Shown here in pieces: positions 18,953 through 27,490 of a stretch of 64,000 bases of DNA (position 1 is its first letter; every line of letters begins with the position of its first letter). Location of the stretch: positions 88,438-152,437 of the forward strand of contig NZ_VMNW02000011.1 of NCBI RefSeq assembly GCF_007713735.2, written 5' to 3'. The notes beneath the pieces are model-generated. The model saw only the letters and a program-made list of their open reading frames with translations, did not search any database and was not told where the DNA came from. This DNA comes from Amycolatopsis acidicola. Its GTDB lineage: Bacteria > Actinomycetota > Actinomycetes > Mycobacteriales > Pseudonocardiaceae. The translations under genes and the position numbers were made by a program.

Positions 18953-19974
18953 AGGCGCGCCAACTTCCGCCGCCGGCACAGCAGCACGAACAGCGGCGCG
19001 CCGAGGAACGCGGTGACGATCCCGACCTCGATCTCCTGCACGCCGCCGAGTACACGGCCGAGGATGTCGGCGGCCAGCAACAGGATCGGCGCCAGCATGA
19101 GCGAATACGGCAGCACCCAGCGTTGGTCTGGACCGGTGAAAATCCGTGCCGCATAAGGAACAGCGAGCCCGACGAATGCGATCGGCCCAGCGGCCGCGGT
19201 CGCCGAACCGCACAGCAGCGCGACAGCGACGGCGACGAGCGCGCGCGTCCGCCCGACGTGCGCGCCGAGCGCCTGCCCGGCTTGGTCGCCCAGCGAAAGC
19301 GCGTTGAGCGCCCGCGCCTGGGACAGCGCGAGCAGCAGCCCGAGGACGATGAACGGCGCGACCTGGACGACCACGTCCATCCGGCGGGAAGCGAGCGAAC
19401 CGACGTCCCAGAACCGGAATTCGTCGAAGGTGTCGGGGTTGAGCAGCAGCACGCCCTGGATGAAGGCGTAGAGCACGGCGGTGACAGCGGCGCCTGCGAG
19501 CACCAGTCGTTCCGGCGTCGCGCTGCCGCGGCCCGCGGTGCCGAGGCTGTACACGAGGAACGAAGCGATACCCGCCCCGGCGAGCGCGAACCAGAGGTAG
19601 CCGGTGAGCGAGTGGATGCCGAGGAACGAGATGGCCACGACGACGGCCGACGACGAACCCATGTTGATGCCGAGCAGGCCGGGGTCGGCGAGCGGGTTGC
19701 GGGTCAGCGCCTGCATCAGCGCGCCGCCCACGCCGAGCGCCGCGCCGGCGAGCACCCCGAGCAACGTGCGCGGGATGCGGAGGTCGTGGATGATCACGGC
19801 TTCGCTCGAGCCGTCGTTGTGCCAGAGCAGGTCCCAGGTCGCCGTGAACGGGATACCCTTGGCGCCGACCCACAGGCTGAGCAGGCACATGAACACGAGC
19901 GCGCCCAGGGCGACGACCAGGCCCAACGCCCGTGACGAGCGTCGCGCTGCTGGCTGCCGGGTCCGCACGGTCAC
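18949..19974 (-). CDS. FecCD-family iron-siderophore ABC permease (first subunit)
   Basis: 341 residues, GTG start at 19974. Multi-pass protein with FecCD motifs (LRIPRTLLGVLAGAALGVGG, TRNPLADPGLLGINMGSSSA, AAAGPIAFVGLAVPYAARI). First gene of a two-gene operon with the downstream permease (4-nt overlap). The start codon lies only 4 nt from an IdeR/DmdR-type iron box and has no room for a ribosome site, so the mRNA may be leaderless. Role: membrane channel for ferric-siderophore uptake. Confidence 0.93.
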   Translation of the reverse strand: MTVRTRQPAARRSSRALGLVVALGALVFMCLLSLWVGAKGIPFTATWDLLWHNDGSSEAVIIHDLRIPRTLLGVLAGAALGVGGALMQALTRNPLADPGLLGINMGSSSAVVVAISFLGIHSLTGYLWFALAGAGIASFLVYSLGTAGRGSATPERLVLAGAAVTAVLYAFIQGVLLLNPDTFDEFRFWDVGSLASRRMDVVVQVAPFIVLGLLLALSQARALNALSLGDQAGQALGAHVGRTRALVAVAVALLCGSATAAAGPIAFVGLAVPYAARIFTGPDQRWVLPYSLMLAPILLLAADILGRVLGGVQEIEVGIVTAFLGAPLFVLLCRRRKLARL

Positions 19975-19978
19975 GGAC

Positions 19979-19997
19979 TTAGACTAGCCTTACCTAG
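19979..19997. promoter_or_regulatory. Iron box (IdeR/DmdR1-type operator)
   Basis: TTAGACTAGCCTTACCTAG matches 14 of 19 positions of the iron-box consensus TTAGGTTAGGCTAACCTAA. It lies between the divergent siderophore permease operon and the ABC exporter operon and could control both. Confidence 0.78.
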
Positions 19998-20060
19998 GTG
20001 CCGCGCACGCGGGCCCCATGACCGGAAACACTCCAGTGGCAAGGAAAGAGGACGGGCGCC

Positions 20061-21518
20061 GTGGCGGAACGCGTACTGCGCGAAGCCGTCCAGCGCCGGA
20101 AGATCGCGCTGGCCGCGCTACTCGCGATCGGTCACCAGGGCGGCGAAGCGCTCGTCCCGGTCGTCATCGGCGTCGTGATCGATCAGGCGGTCTCGGCCGG
20201 TTCGGTCGCGCGGTTGCTGTGGTGGCTCGGGGCGCTGGCGGTGCTCTTCGCGGTCCTGTCCACTTGCTACCGCTTCGGCGCGCGGATCGCCGAGCGCGCG
20301 TCGGAGATGTCCGCCCACGATCTGCGTCTCAAGATCACCGGCAGGGCGATCGGCGCCGACGGCAGTCCGCGGCTGCCGGGCGAGCTGGTGAACGTCGCGA
20401 CCAGTGACGCGCAACGGGTCGGCGCGCTCAACGTCGCGTTGCCGTTCGGGATCGCCGGACTGGCCGGGCTGATCGTTTCGGCCGTGGCCCTGCTGCGGAT
20501 GTCGATTCCCCTGGGGCTGCTGGTGTTGCTCGGCACGCCGCCCTTGCTGTGGCTCGCGCACCTGATCGGCAAACCGCTGGAACGCCGCAGCGAAGTCGAG
20601 CAGGACAGGGCGGCGCAGGCGTCCGGTCTCGCGGCGGATCTGGTCAGCGGGTTGCGGGTGCTGAAGGGCCTCGGCGCCGAGGCGGCGGCGGTGGCGCGGT
20701 ATCGGCGGACGAGCCAGGCGAGCCTGGCCGCCACGTTGCGCGCGGCGCGCGCGGAAGCCGGTCACGACGGCGCGATCCTGGCGCTGACCGGGGCGTTCAT
20801 CGCGGTGGTGGCGCTGGTCGGGGCCGGGCTCGCGGCGGATGGGCAGCTCACCATCGGCGAGCTGGTCGCCGCGGTCGGGCTGGCGCAGTTCCTCGTCACC
20901 CCGTTCCAGATCTTCGGCTGGGTGAACAGCCAGCTCGCCCAGGCACGCGCGTCCGCGGCGCGGATCGGCGACGTGCTCTCCGAGCCCTCGGCCAGCCTGG
21001 CCGAACCATCCACAATGGACGTCGTGCCCGGCGAGTTGCTCGGGATCGCGGCCACCGACGCCGACGAACTGCTCGCCGGGCTGGCGCATCGCCCGGACGT
21101 GCTCGTCGCCCCGCACGACGCCGACCTGTTCACCGGCACCGTGGCGGAGAACATCGGCGGCGACGTCGAACGGGCGATGGCCGCCGCCGCGGTGGACGTC
21201 CCGGCCGACGAAGTGCTGGCAGAGGGCGGCAAGTCCCTGTCCGGCGGGCAACGCCAGCGGGTCGCGCTGGCACGGGCCCTCGCGGCGGAGGCGCCGGTAC
21301 TCGTCCTGCACGAGCCGACGACGGCGGTCGACCCGGTCACCGAGGCGCGGATCGCGGCCGGGATCGCCGAGCACCGGCGCGGCCGGAGCACGATCCTGGT
21401 CACCACGAGCCCGGCGCTGCTGGCCGTGACCGACCGCGTACTGTTCGCCGGCTCCGCCGCCACTCACACCGAACTGTTGCGGGACAGCGACTCCTACCGC
21501 GAGACGGTGCTCTCGTGA
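20061..21518 (+). CDS. ABC exporter half-transporter with degenerate ATPase domain (subunit 1)
   Basis: 485 residues, about 90 shorter than usual. A six-helix type I exporter membrane domain (about 1-300) is followed by a shortened nucleotide-binding domain. No Walker A GxxGxGK(S/T) is present: after the membrane domain the sequence passes MDVVPGELLGIAATDADELL straight to the Q-loop region. The signature LSGGQRQRVALARALA is intact. Walker B reads VLVLHEPTTAVD with His in place of the metal-binding Asp. It pairs with the next gene (4-nt overlap). The shared iron box and neighbouring siderophore permeases suggest siderophore export, or uptake of the IrtAB/YbtPQ kind. Substrate unproven. Confidence 0.87.
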   Translation: MAERVLREAVQRRKIALAALLAIGHQGGEALVPVVIGVVIDQAVSAGSVARLLWWLGALAVLFAVLSTCYRFGARIAERASEMSAHDLRLKITGRAIGADGSPRLPGELVNVATSDAQRVGALNVALPFGIAGLAGLIVSAVALLRMSIPLGLLVLLGTPPLLWLAHLIGKPLERRSEVEQDRAAQASGLAADLVSGLRVLKGLGAEAAAVARYRRTSQASLAATLRAARAEAGHDGAILALTGAFIAVVALVGAGLAADGQLTIGELVAAVGLAQFLVTPFQIFGWVNSQLAQARASAARIGDVLSEPSASLAEPSTMDVVPGELLGIAATDADELLAGLAHRPDVLVAPHDADLFTGTVAENIGGDVERAMAAAAVDVPADEVLAEGGKSLSGGQRQRVALARALAAEAPVLVLHEPTTAVDPVTEARIAAGIAEHRRGRSTILVTTSPALLAVTDRVLFAGSAATHTELLRDSDSYRETVLS

Positions 21519-23236
21519 GCGAACTCCTCCCGACGGCAACGCGGCTGCGCGGCGCTGTGGCCGAGCTGGTCCGCCCACACCGCTTCCTCGCGGGCGGCGC
21601 CTTCGCCGTGCTGCTGGCCGCGACGGGCATCGGACTCGCCACCGCTCCCCTGCTCGGCCACATCGTCGATCTCGTCATGGCGCACGGTTCCGTCGCCGTG
21701 CCCGTGGTGCTACTGGTGATCGTGGCCGTAGCGCGCGGGGCGTTTCAGGCCGCGGGACAAGCGCTCGTCGCGCGCGTCGGCGAAAGCATGCTGGCGACGC
21801 TTCGTGAGCGGTTCGTCTCACGCGCGATGAGTCTTCCACTGTCCACAGTGGAGAAGGCGGGCGCCGGCGACCTCACCGCGCGCGTCACCGGCGACGTCTC
21901 CGTGATCGCCAAGGCAGTGCGCGAAGGGCTGCCGGAGCTGGGCGGTTCGGCGCTGACCATCGTGCTCACCTTCGGCGGGCTGGCCGTGCTGGACTGGCGA
22001 TTCCTCATCGCGACGCTGCTGGCGGTGCCGATCCAGCTGTACACGGTGCGCTGGTACGGGCGGCGCGCTGTGCCCGTCTACGCGGAGCAGCGCGTCGCGA
22101 TCGGGGCGCAGCAACAACAACTCCTCGACACCATCGGCGGCGCGCGGACGGTGCGGGCATTCGGCCTCGGCGACCGGCAGCTGCGGCAGGTCACCGAACG
22201 CTCACTCGCCGCGGTTTCCCTTACCCTGCGCGGGATCCGGCTGATCACCCGGTTCTTCGCCCGGCTGAACCTCGCCGAGTTCATCGGGCTGGCCGCCGTG
22301 CTGGCCACCGGTTTCCTCCTCGTGCGGAACGGCAGCGTCTCGCTGGGCACGGCGACGGCCGCGGCGCTCTACTTCCACAGCCTGTTCACGCCGATCAACA
22401 GCGCGCTCGCGCTGATCGACGACGCGCAGCAGGCGACGGCGAGCCTCGGCCGCCTTGTCGGCGTCGCCGAACTTCGCCCGCCCGAAGGCGGCAGCACGGT
22501 GCCACTGGACGGGTCGATCAAGATCGCCGGGGTGCACCACGCCTACGTCGTCGGCACTCCCGTGCTGCGCGACATCGAACTGAGCATCGCGCCCGGCGAG
22601 CGGGTGGCGCTGGTCGGCGCGAGCGGTGCCGGGAAGACCACGCTGGCGAAGCTGCTCGCCGGGGTGCACCGGCCATCGATGGGCACGATCCTGGTCGGCG
22701 GGCTGCCGCTGGCGGAGCTGGATCGGCGCTCGGTCGCGCTGGTCAGCCAGGAGGTCCACGTGTTCGCCGGGCGCCTGTCCGACGACCTCCGGCTGGCCGC
22801 GCCCGAAGCCACCGACGAGGAACTCAACGCCGCGCTGGCCACGGTGAACGCCCTGCCGTGGGTGGAGAAACTGCCGAACGGACTGTCCACTGTGGTCGGA
22901 GACGGCGGGCATCGGCTGACGGCGGCCCAGTCACAGCAGCTGGCGCTGGCGAGGCTCGTGCTGGCCGATCCGGCGGTCGCGATCCTGGACGAGGCCACGG
23001 CCGAGGCCGGCAGCGCGGGGGCGAAAACGCTGGAAGCGGCGGCCGACGCGGCGCTGGCCGGGCGGACCGCGTTGGTCATCGCGCACCGGCTGACGCAGGC
23101 CGCGGCCGCCGATCGCGTCGTCGTGCTGGAGGACGGGCGGATCGTCGAATCCGGCAGCCACGAAGAACTGGTCGCGAGCGGCGGCCGTTACGCGGAGTTG
23201 TGGTCCGCATGGGCCCAGTCACGGCACGAACCGTGA
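21515..23236 (+). CDS. ABC exporter half-transporter with active Walker motifs (subunit 2)
   Basis: 573 residues from a GTG at 21515, overlapping the upstream stop by 4 nt. Membrane domain about 1-310, then a full-length nucleotide-binding domain with Walker A GASGAGKTT, Q-loop VSQEVHVF, Walker B VAILDEATAE with catalytic Glu, and the H-loop IAHRLTQA. The signature is altered to LTAAQSQQLALARL. Combined with subunit 1 (good signature, no Walker A), the dimer can form only one normal ATP site. Likely an iron-regulated siderophore-related transporter, from its position behind the iron box. Confidence 0.9.
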   Translation: MSELLPTATRLRGAVAELVRPHRFLAGGAFAVLLAATGIGLATAPLLGHIVDLVMAHGSVAVPVVLLVIVAVARGAFQAAGQALVARVGESMLATLRERFVSRAMSLPLSTVEKAGAGDLTARVTGDVSVIAKAVREGLPELGGSALTIVLTFGGLAVLDWRFLIATLLAVPIQLYTVRWYGRRAVPVYAEQRVAIGAQQQQLLDTIGGARTVRAFGLGDRQLRQVTERSLAAVSLTLRGIRLITRFFARLNLAEFIGLAAVLATGFLLVRNGSVSLGTATAAALYFHSLFTPINSALALIDDAQQATASLGRLVGVAELRPPEGGSTVPLDGSIKIAGVHHAYVVGTPVLRDIELSIAPGERVALVGASGAGKTTLAKLLAGVHRPSMGTILVGGLPLAELDRRSVALVSQEVHVFAGRLSDDLRLAAPEATDEELNAALATVNALPWVEKLPNGLSTVVGDGGHRLTAAQSQQLALARLVLADPAVAILDEATAEAGSAGAKTLEAAADAALAGRTALVIAHRLTQAAAADRVVVLEDGRIVESGSHEELVASGGRYAELWSAWAQSRHEP

Positions 23237-23239
23237 CTT

Positions 23240-23620
23240 GGCGTGCTGGTCGGCGCCGCGCTGGGCATGAGCGGGGCGATTTTCCAGAGCCTGCCCCGGA
23301 ATCCGCTGGCGTGCGGGTGGAGCCGAGCCAGCTGTACCTGATCGTTGTCGGCACGGCCGCGTGCGCCATCGCGACAGCGACCGCCGGGCCCATCGCGTTC
23401 GTCGCGCTCACCGCAGCTCGCGAAACGGCTCACCGGCGCGCCCGGCGCGGGTGAGCTGCCCGCCGCGTGGATGGGTGGTTTGCTTGTGCTGACAGCGGAT
23501 TACCTCGCTCAGCGCGCGGCCGGCTCGACGACGCTGCCGGTCGGGGTGGCGACCGCGGCCATCGGCGGCGTCTATCTGGCTTGGCTGCTGTGGCGTCGTT
23601 CGCCGGTGGGCGGCCGGTAG
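23240..23620 (+). pseudogene. Decayed FecCD siderophore permease
   Basis: Two pieces of a FecCD permease remain in different frames. The first, VLVGAALGMSGAIFQSLPRN, matches the N-terminal helix-2/3 region. The second, about 23330-23617, matches the C-terminal end (ATATAGPIAFVALTA, then QLAKRLTGAPGAGELPAAWM in another frame, then TLPVGVATAAIGGVYLAWLL). The middle of roughly 170 residues is gone, and a further frameshift lies near 23412. It follows the exporter genes and points to an earlier, larger siderophore locus. Confidence 0.85.
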
Positions 23621-23638
23621 CCGCCTTTTCGGAACGTG

Positions 23639-23710
23639 TGCCCCCGCCAGGAATCGAACCTGGATCGCCGGCTTCGGAAACCGGTGTCGTATCCGTTGGA
23701 CCACAGGGGC
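23639..23710 (-). tRNA. tRNA-Arg (anticodon CCG)
   Basis: 72-nt cloverleaf. Acceptor GCCCCTG with CGGGGGC, anticodon arm CCGGT-TTCCGAA-GCCGG, T-loop GTTCGATTC. Downstream of a second tRNA-Arg in the same direction. Confidence 0.95.
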
Positions 23711-23717
23711 TTTGGAG

Positions 23718-23745
23718 CCGGCCCCCTGCGCGCGCAGGGGGCCGG
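23718..23745. repeat. GC-rich hairpin between two tRNA-Arg genes
   Basis: CCGGCCCCCTGCG paired with CGCAGGGGGCCGG. It lies exactly between the two tRNAs; possible processing or terminator element. Confidence 0.55.
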
Positions 23746-23749
23746 GGCG

Positions 23750-23823
23750 CACCCCGGCGAGGACTCGAACCTCGGACCTCCGCGTTCGTAGCGCGGCGCT
23801 CTGTCCCACTGAGCTACCGGGGC
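23750..23823 (-). tRNA. tRNA-Arg (anticodon ACG)
   Basis: 74-nt cloverleaf. Acceptor GCCCCGG with CCGGGGT, anticodon arm CCGCG-CTACGAA-CGCGG giving ACG (A34 expected to become inosine), T-loop GTTCGAGTC. Confidence 0.95.
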
Positions 23824-23999
23824 AAAGTGTTACGGCAAAAGGAAAACGCTGAGAAATCAGCGGAAGTCGCGGCGGGCACGCTGCCACCGCGCCACGGCGG
23901 AATGCCGTCGCGCCTGGTGGCGGGCTCGTGTCGCGTTCATGCCCCCGAGTCTCACCGACTCACGGGGCCAGTGTCAACGGAATTAACTCGCCCCAGCCC

Positions 24000-24396
24000 C
24001 GCTGCCGCCATATTGGCGCCTCCCGGCCATGTGTTGGCCCCTCCAGCCGCCATGCTGGCCCATCCCAGGCGACGTGTTCGCCCACCCCGCCACCGTCTTG
24101 GGCCTTCACGCCACCATGTTCGCCTCGGCCACCGCCGTGTTTGCCCCTCCCGGCGGCGTGTTCGCCCCTCCCGGCCATGTATTGGCCCCTACCGCTGGCA
24201 TGTTGGCCTACCCCGGCCACCGCTCCATTGCCGACCGTGGCCCGCGTTCCCCCGCACCAGCCAACAAACACACCCCGGCAGCCAACACACCGACGCCACG
24301 AGCCAACACGCCCGCAGGGGCGGCCAACACGCCCACGGGGCCCGCCAACGCACGCGCGCGAGCGGCAAACACGCCCACCCCGGCCACCGCTGCGGC
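24000..24396. repeat. Degenerate 21-nt repeat array, locus A (after PrimPol stop)
   Basis: This 570-base interval before tRNA-Arg has no credible gene. From about 24005 to 24230 units of the type ATGTTGGCC or GTGTTCGCC followed by a CCTCCC block recur on the plus strand. From about 24260 to 24395 the reverse orientation appears (GCCAACACGCCC, four or more close copies). The array stops 1-2 nt before the stop codon of the PrimPol gene. The opposed halves could fold into a large hairpin. Confidence 0.8.
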
Positions 24397-25374
24397 CTAG
24401 GGCTTCTTCGCCCTGCTCGGAGCCACCCGGGGCGGCTCGTTCGGCATTTTGGGGTAGACCGGCGGCCAAGGAGCGTCCATCAGGCCGTTTTCCATGTCGC
24501 GCCGCGACATTTCCAGTAACGGTTCGATCGACTGGGGCGGCGCGTCCGCCCAGGGATCACCGGATTCGGCGACGCGGGCGGGCACCGTCGCGATGGTCAG
24601 CTCGGCAGGCACCACCGTGGCCAGCTCGTCCCAGCGGATCGGCGTGGACACCTGGGCGCCGACTCGCGGCCGCACGCACCAGGCGCCGAAAACCGTTTTG
24701 TGCGGCGCATTCTGGTTGAAGTCCACGAACACGCGGCTGCCGCGCTCTTCCTTCCACCATTGCGCGGTGATCAACACGGGATGGCGTCGCTCGAGCTCAC
24801 GCGCCAACGCGACCGCGGCCGCCCGGACCTGATAGCCGTCCCAATTCGGTTGCAGGGGAACATAAATGTGCAAACCGCGAGAACCCGTCGTCTTCAGCAG
24901 CGCACGGATTCCCAGCTCCGCCAGCAACTCCCGGGTCAATGCCGCCGCCTCGCGCACCTGGTCGAACGTGACACCCGGCGAAGGATCGAGATCCACCCGC
25001 AGCTCGTCGGTGATCTCCGGCGTCGCCGCGTGCACGGGCCAGACGTGGAAGCCGATGCAGCCGAGGTTGACCGCCCAGACGATATGCGCCAGATCCGCCG
25101 CCACCAGCGCATCGCTCGTGGTGCCGTTGGGAGTGGCGACGACCGTCGTGGTCAGCCACGGCGGCGCCGATTTCGGCACCCGCTTCTGGAACCACGACTT
25201 GCCACTCGCCCCGTCGGGATACCGCTCCAGCAACAGCGGACGTCCGCCCAAAGTGGACAGCAGCGGGCCCGCGACGGCCTGGTAGTACCGGACGAGGTCG
25301 AGCTTGGTCTCCCCGCGCTGGCTGAAGTACACCTTCTCCGGATGCGAAACGGGCACGCCCTCGAGCTCGGTCAT
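24397..25374 (-). CDS. Archaeo-eukaryotic primase-type polymerase (PrimPol, LigD-Pol family)
   Basis: 325 residues, ATG at 25374. LigD polymerase-domain motifs: SHPEKVYFSQRGETKLDLVRY start (in part HPEKVYFSQRGETKLDL), FQKRVPKSAPPWL, DLDPSPGVTFDQV with the metal-binding DxD, KTTGSRGLHIYVPL, and VFVDFNQNAPHKTVFGAWCVRPR. It adds ribonucleotides or nucleotides at DNA ends or gaps. The start overlaps the ligase stop (ATGA), the same arrangement as the mycobacterial ligC/PrimPol-C pair. There is no ligase or nuclease domain in this polypeptide. Its stop codon abuts the repeat array of locus A. Confidence 0.92.
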   Translation of the reverse strand: MTELEGVPVSHPEKVYFSQRGETKLDLVRYYQAVAGPLLSTLGGRPLLLERYPDGASGKSWFQKRVPKSAPPWLTTTVVATPNGTTSDALVAADLAHIVWAVNLGCIGFHVWPVHAATPEITDELRVDLDPSPGVTFDQVREAAALTRELLAELGIRALLKTTGSRGLHIYVPLQPNWDGYQVRAAAVALARELERRHPVLITAQWWKEERGSRVFVDFNQNAPHKTVFGAWCVRPRVGAQVSTPIRWDELATVVPAELTIATVPARVAESGDPWADAPPQSIEPLLEMSRRDMENGLMDAPWPPVYPKMPNEPPRVAPSRAKKP

Positions 25375-26450
25375 GACCGGGCGACCTCGGTGAACAGCGC
25401 CTTCAGTTCGGCGGGCGCGACTTCCTCCAGCTGGCCGTAGGTGCACGACTCCGGCTGTCTGTCGGGGCGGAACCGCACCAGCCGTGTGCCGTGCCGGAAC
25501 CGCCCGCCCTGCACGTGCTCGTACCGCACCTCGGCCACCCACTCCGGCCGCAGCGCCTCCCACGACAGGTCCTTGCCCGCGCTCCACCGGCTCTGCATCC
25601 CCGGCAACCGTCCGCCCGCCTCGGCCTGCACCTCCGCCCAGCGGCGCCAGGGATGGTGCTCGAGCGCGTTTTCCCGCAACGGCGCCAGCTCGTCGACCAG
25701 CTCCCGGCGCCGGGCCGCGGTGAAACTGCTCGCGACACCGACGTTGTGCAGCGTGCCCTCGTCGTCGTAAAGGCCGAGCAGCAGAGATCCGACGCCGACG
25801 CCGTCCTTGTGCCAGCGGAACCCGGCGACCACGCAGTCCGCCGTGCGCTCGTGCTTGATCTTCCACATCACGCGGCGGTCCTGTTCGTACGGCTGGTCCG
25901 CCGGTTTCGCCATCACGCCGTCGAAACCGGCGCCCTCGAACCGGTTGAACCAATCCTGCGCCACGTCCGGGTCCTCGGTCATCGGCGTGAGGTGCACGCG
26001 GGCGAGCTCGCCGCCGACGATGCCCTCCAGCCGCCGCCGTCGCTCGGCGAACGGCTCGCCGGTGAGGTCCTCGTCGTCGAGCGCCAGCAGGTCGAAGACC
26101 ACGAAACTGGCCGGCGTCTCGGCCGCGAGCTTGCGCACCCGCGACGCCGCGGGGTGCAGCCGCAGTTGCAGGCTGTCGAAATCCAGCCCCTGCTCGGTCA
26201 CGATCACGATCTCGCCGTCGACCACGCACCGCGTCGGCAGCGACGCTTTCAGCAACTCGACGAGTTCCGGGAAATAACGGGTGAGCGGACGATCATTACG
26301 GGAACCGAGTTCGACCTCGTCGCCGTCGCGGAAAACGATGCAGCGGAACCCGTCCCATTTCGGTTCGTAGCGCAGTCCCGGCGCGCGCGGCAGCTCGTGC
26401 ACTGCTTTGGACAGCATCGGTTTGACCGGCGGCGACACGGGCAGGTCCAC
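25371..26450 (-). CDS. ligC: ATP-dependent DNA ligase, LigC-type
   Basis: 359 residues with a GTG start at 26450 (VDLPVSPPVKPML), picked because the preceding codons run into the divergent promoter; no strong ribosome site. The nucleotidyltransferase motif I is EPKWDGFRC with the AMP-accepting Lys. Motif III is in FVVFDLLALDDEDL, motif IV in GFDGVMAKP and motif V in WKIKHERTADCVV. A C-terminal OB-fold follows (LLLGLYDDEGTLHNVG). It seals nicks, and with the coupled PrimPol gene forms a short end-joining or excision-repair module. No Ku gene is in the window. Confidence 0.9.
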   Translation of the reverse strand: MDLPVSPPVKPMLSKAVHELPRAPGLRYEPKWDGFRCIVFRDGDEVELGSRNDRPLTRYFPELVELLKASLPTRCVVDGEIVIVTEQGLDFDSLQLRLHPAASRVRKLAAETPASFVVFDLLALDDEDLTGEPFAERRRRLEGIVGGELARVHLTPMTEDPDVAQDWFNRFEGAGFDGVMAKPADQPYEQDRRVMWKIKHERTADCVVAGFRWHKDGVGVGSLLLGLYDDEGTLHNVGVASSFTAARRRELVDELAPLRENALEHHPWRRWAEVQAEAGGRLPGMQSRWSAGKDLSWEALRPEWVAEVRYEHVQGGRFRHGTRLVRFRPDRQPESCTYGQLEEVAPAELKALFTEVARS

Positions 26451-26584
26451 GTAATCGATGCTAAGCCGCGGCCATCGGGAACGCGAGAAAAAACAATGTC
26501 CACCCGTCCGAGTGAAACCTACGTGTGGGAATTCGGGACGCGGGTAACCGCACGCCACGTGCCTGGCTGGGAAGGGAGAACACA

Positions 26585-27463
26585 GTGTCAACCACACATC
26601 TGGCCGCTGTCGACTTTGGACAAGGTCTCTCGAGCGCGTGGAGCTCGATAGCCAACTTCGTGCCGAAGTTCGTCGCGTTCCTCGTGATCATGGTGATCGG
26701 CTGGTTCATCGCCAAGGCCATCGCCAAGGTCGTCGGGGTGGTCCTGAACAAGGTGGGCTTCAACCGGCTCGTCGAACGCGGTGGCATCAAGGACATGCTC
26801 GCCAAGAGCAAATACGACGCCACCGACATCATCGCCAAGATCGTCTACTACGCGATCCTGCTGATCGCGCTGCAGCTGGCCTTCGGGGTGTTCGGCCCGA
26901 ACCCGATCAGCACGATGCTGACGGCCATCGTGGCCTGGCTGCCGCGGGCGATCGTCGCGATCGTCATCGTGGTCGTCGCCGCCGCCATCGCCAACGCGGT
27001 GAAGGACATGGTCGGCAACATGCTCGGCGGCCTCTCCTACGGCAAGGTGCTGGCCACGATCGCCGCGGTCTTCATCTGGGGCCTCGGCATCATCGCCGCG
27101 CTGAACCAGATGGGTATCGGCACGACGGTCACGATGCCGGTGCTGGTCACCGTGCTCGCCACGGTCGGCGGGGTGATCATCGTCGGGATGGGCGGTGGCC
27201 TGATCAAGCCGATGCAGCAGCGCTGGGAGAAGTGGCTCGGCCGCGCGGAGAGCGAACTGCCCGCGTCCAAGGCGCAGAACCAGGCCTACCAGCGCGGACG
27301 TGAGGACGCGACGCGCGGCAGCGAACCGGAGACCGAGCAGCTGCGGATGCCGCACACCCCGATGGGTGCCGGCGCCGAGGGCCAGGGCTCGATGGGCGGC
27401 GCCACCCGCCGTCCCGGCAGCGAAGGCCCCGGCCCGATGCCCCCGACGGGCGGCCAGGGATAG
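26585..27463 (+). CDS. Multi-pass membrane protein with MscS-type TM-helix repeats
   Basis: 292 residues from a GTG at 26585 with GGGAAGGGAG upstream. Four to five hydrophobic segments, including VAFLVIMVIGWFIAKAIAKV and IVAIVIVVVAAAIANAVKDM, match the conserved TM-helix repeat of CmpX/MscS-related proteins. The beta-rich MscS cytoplasmic domain is missing. In its place is a hydrophilic tail (about 220-292) rich in Gly, Pro and Met. Probably a small mechanosensitive-channel-like or scaffold membrane protein. Single gene with its own terminator, divergent from ligC. Confidence 0.85.
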   Translation: MSTTHLAAVDFGQGLSSAWSSIANFVPKFVAFLVIMVIGWFIAKAIAKVVGVVLNKVGFNRLVERGGIKDMLAKSKYDATDIIAKIVYYAILLIALQLAFGVFGPNPISTMLTAIVAWLPRAIVAIVIVVVAAAIANAVKDMVGNMLGGLSYGKVLATIAAVFIWGLGIIAALNQMGIGTTVTMPVLVTVLATVGGVIIVGMGGGLIKPMQQRWEKWLGRAESELPASKAQNQAYQRGREDATRGSEPETEQLRMPHTPMGAGAEGQGSMGGATRRPGSEGPGPMPPTGGQG

Positions 27464-27490
27464 GGAGCACGACCAGCCGAACGGGCACAG

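Noticed and set aside
23830..24000. Attachment site or integrated element next to tRNA-Arg
   Set aside because: No integrase, no direct copy of the tRNA 3' end within the window, and flanking genes look chromosomal.
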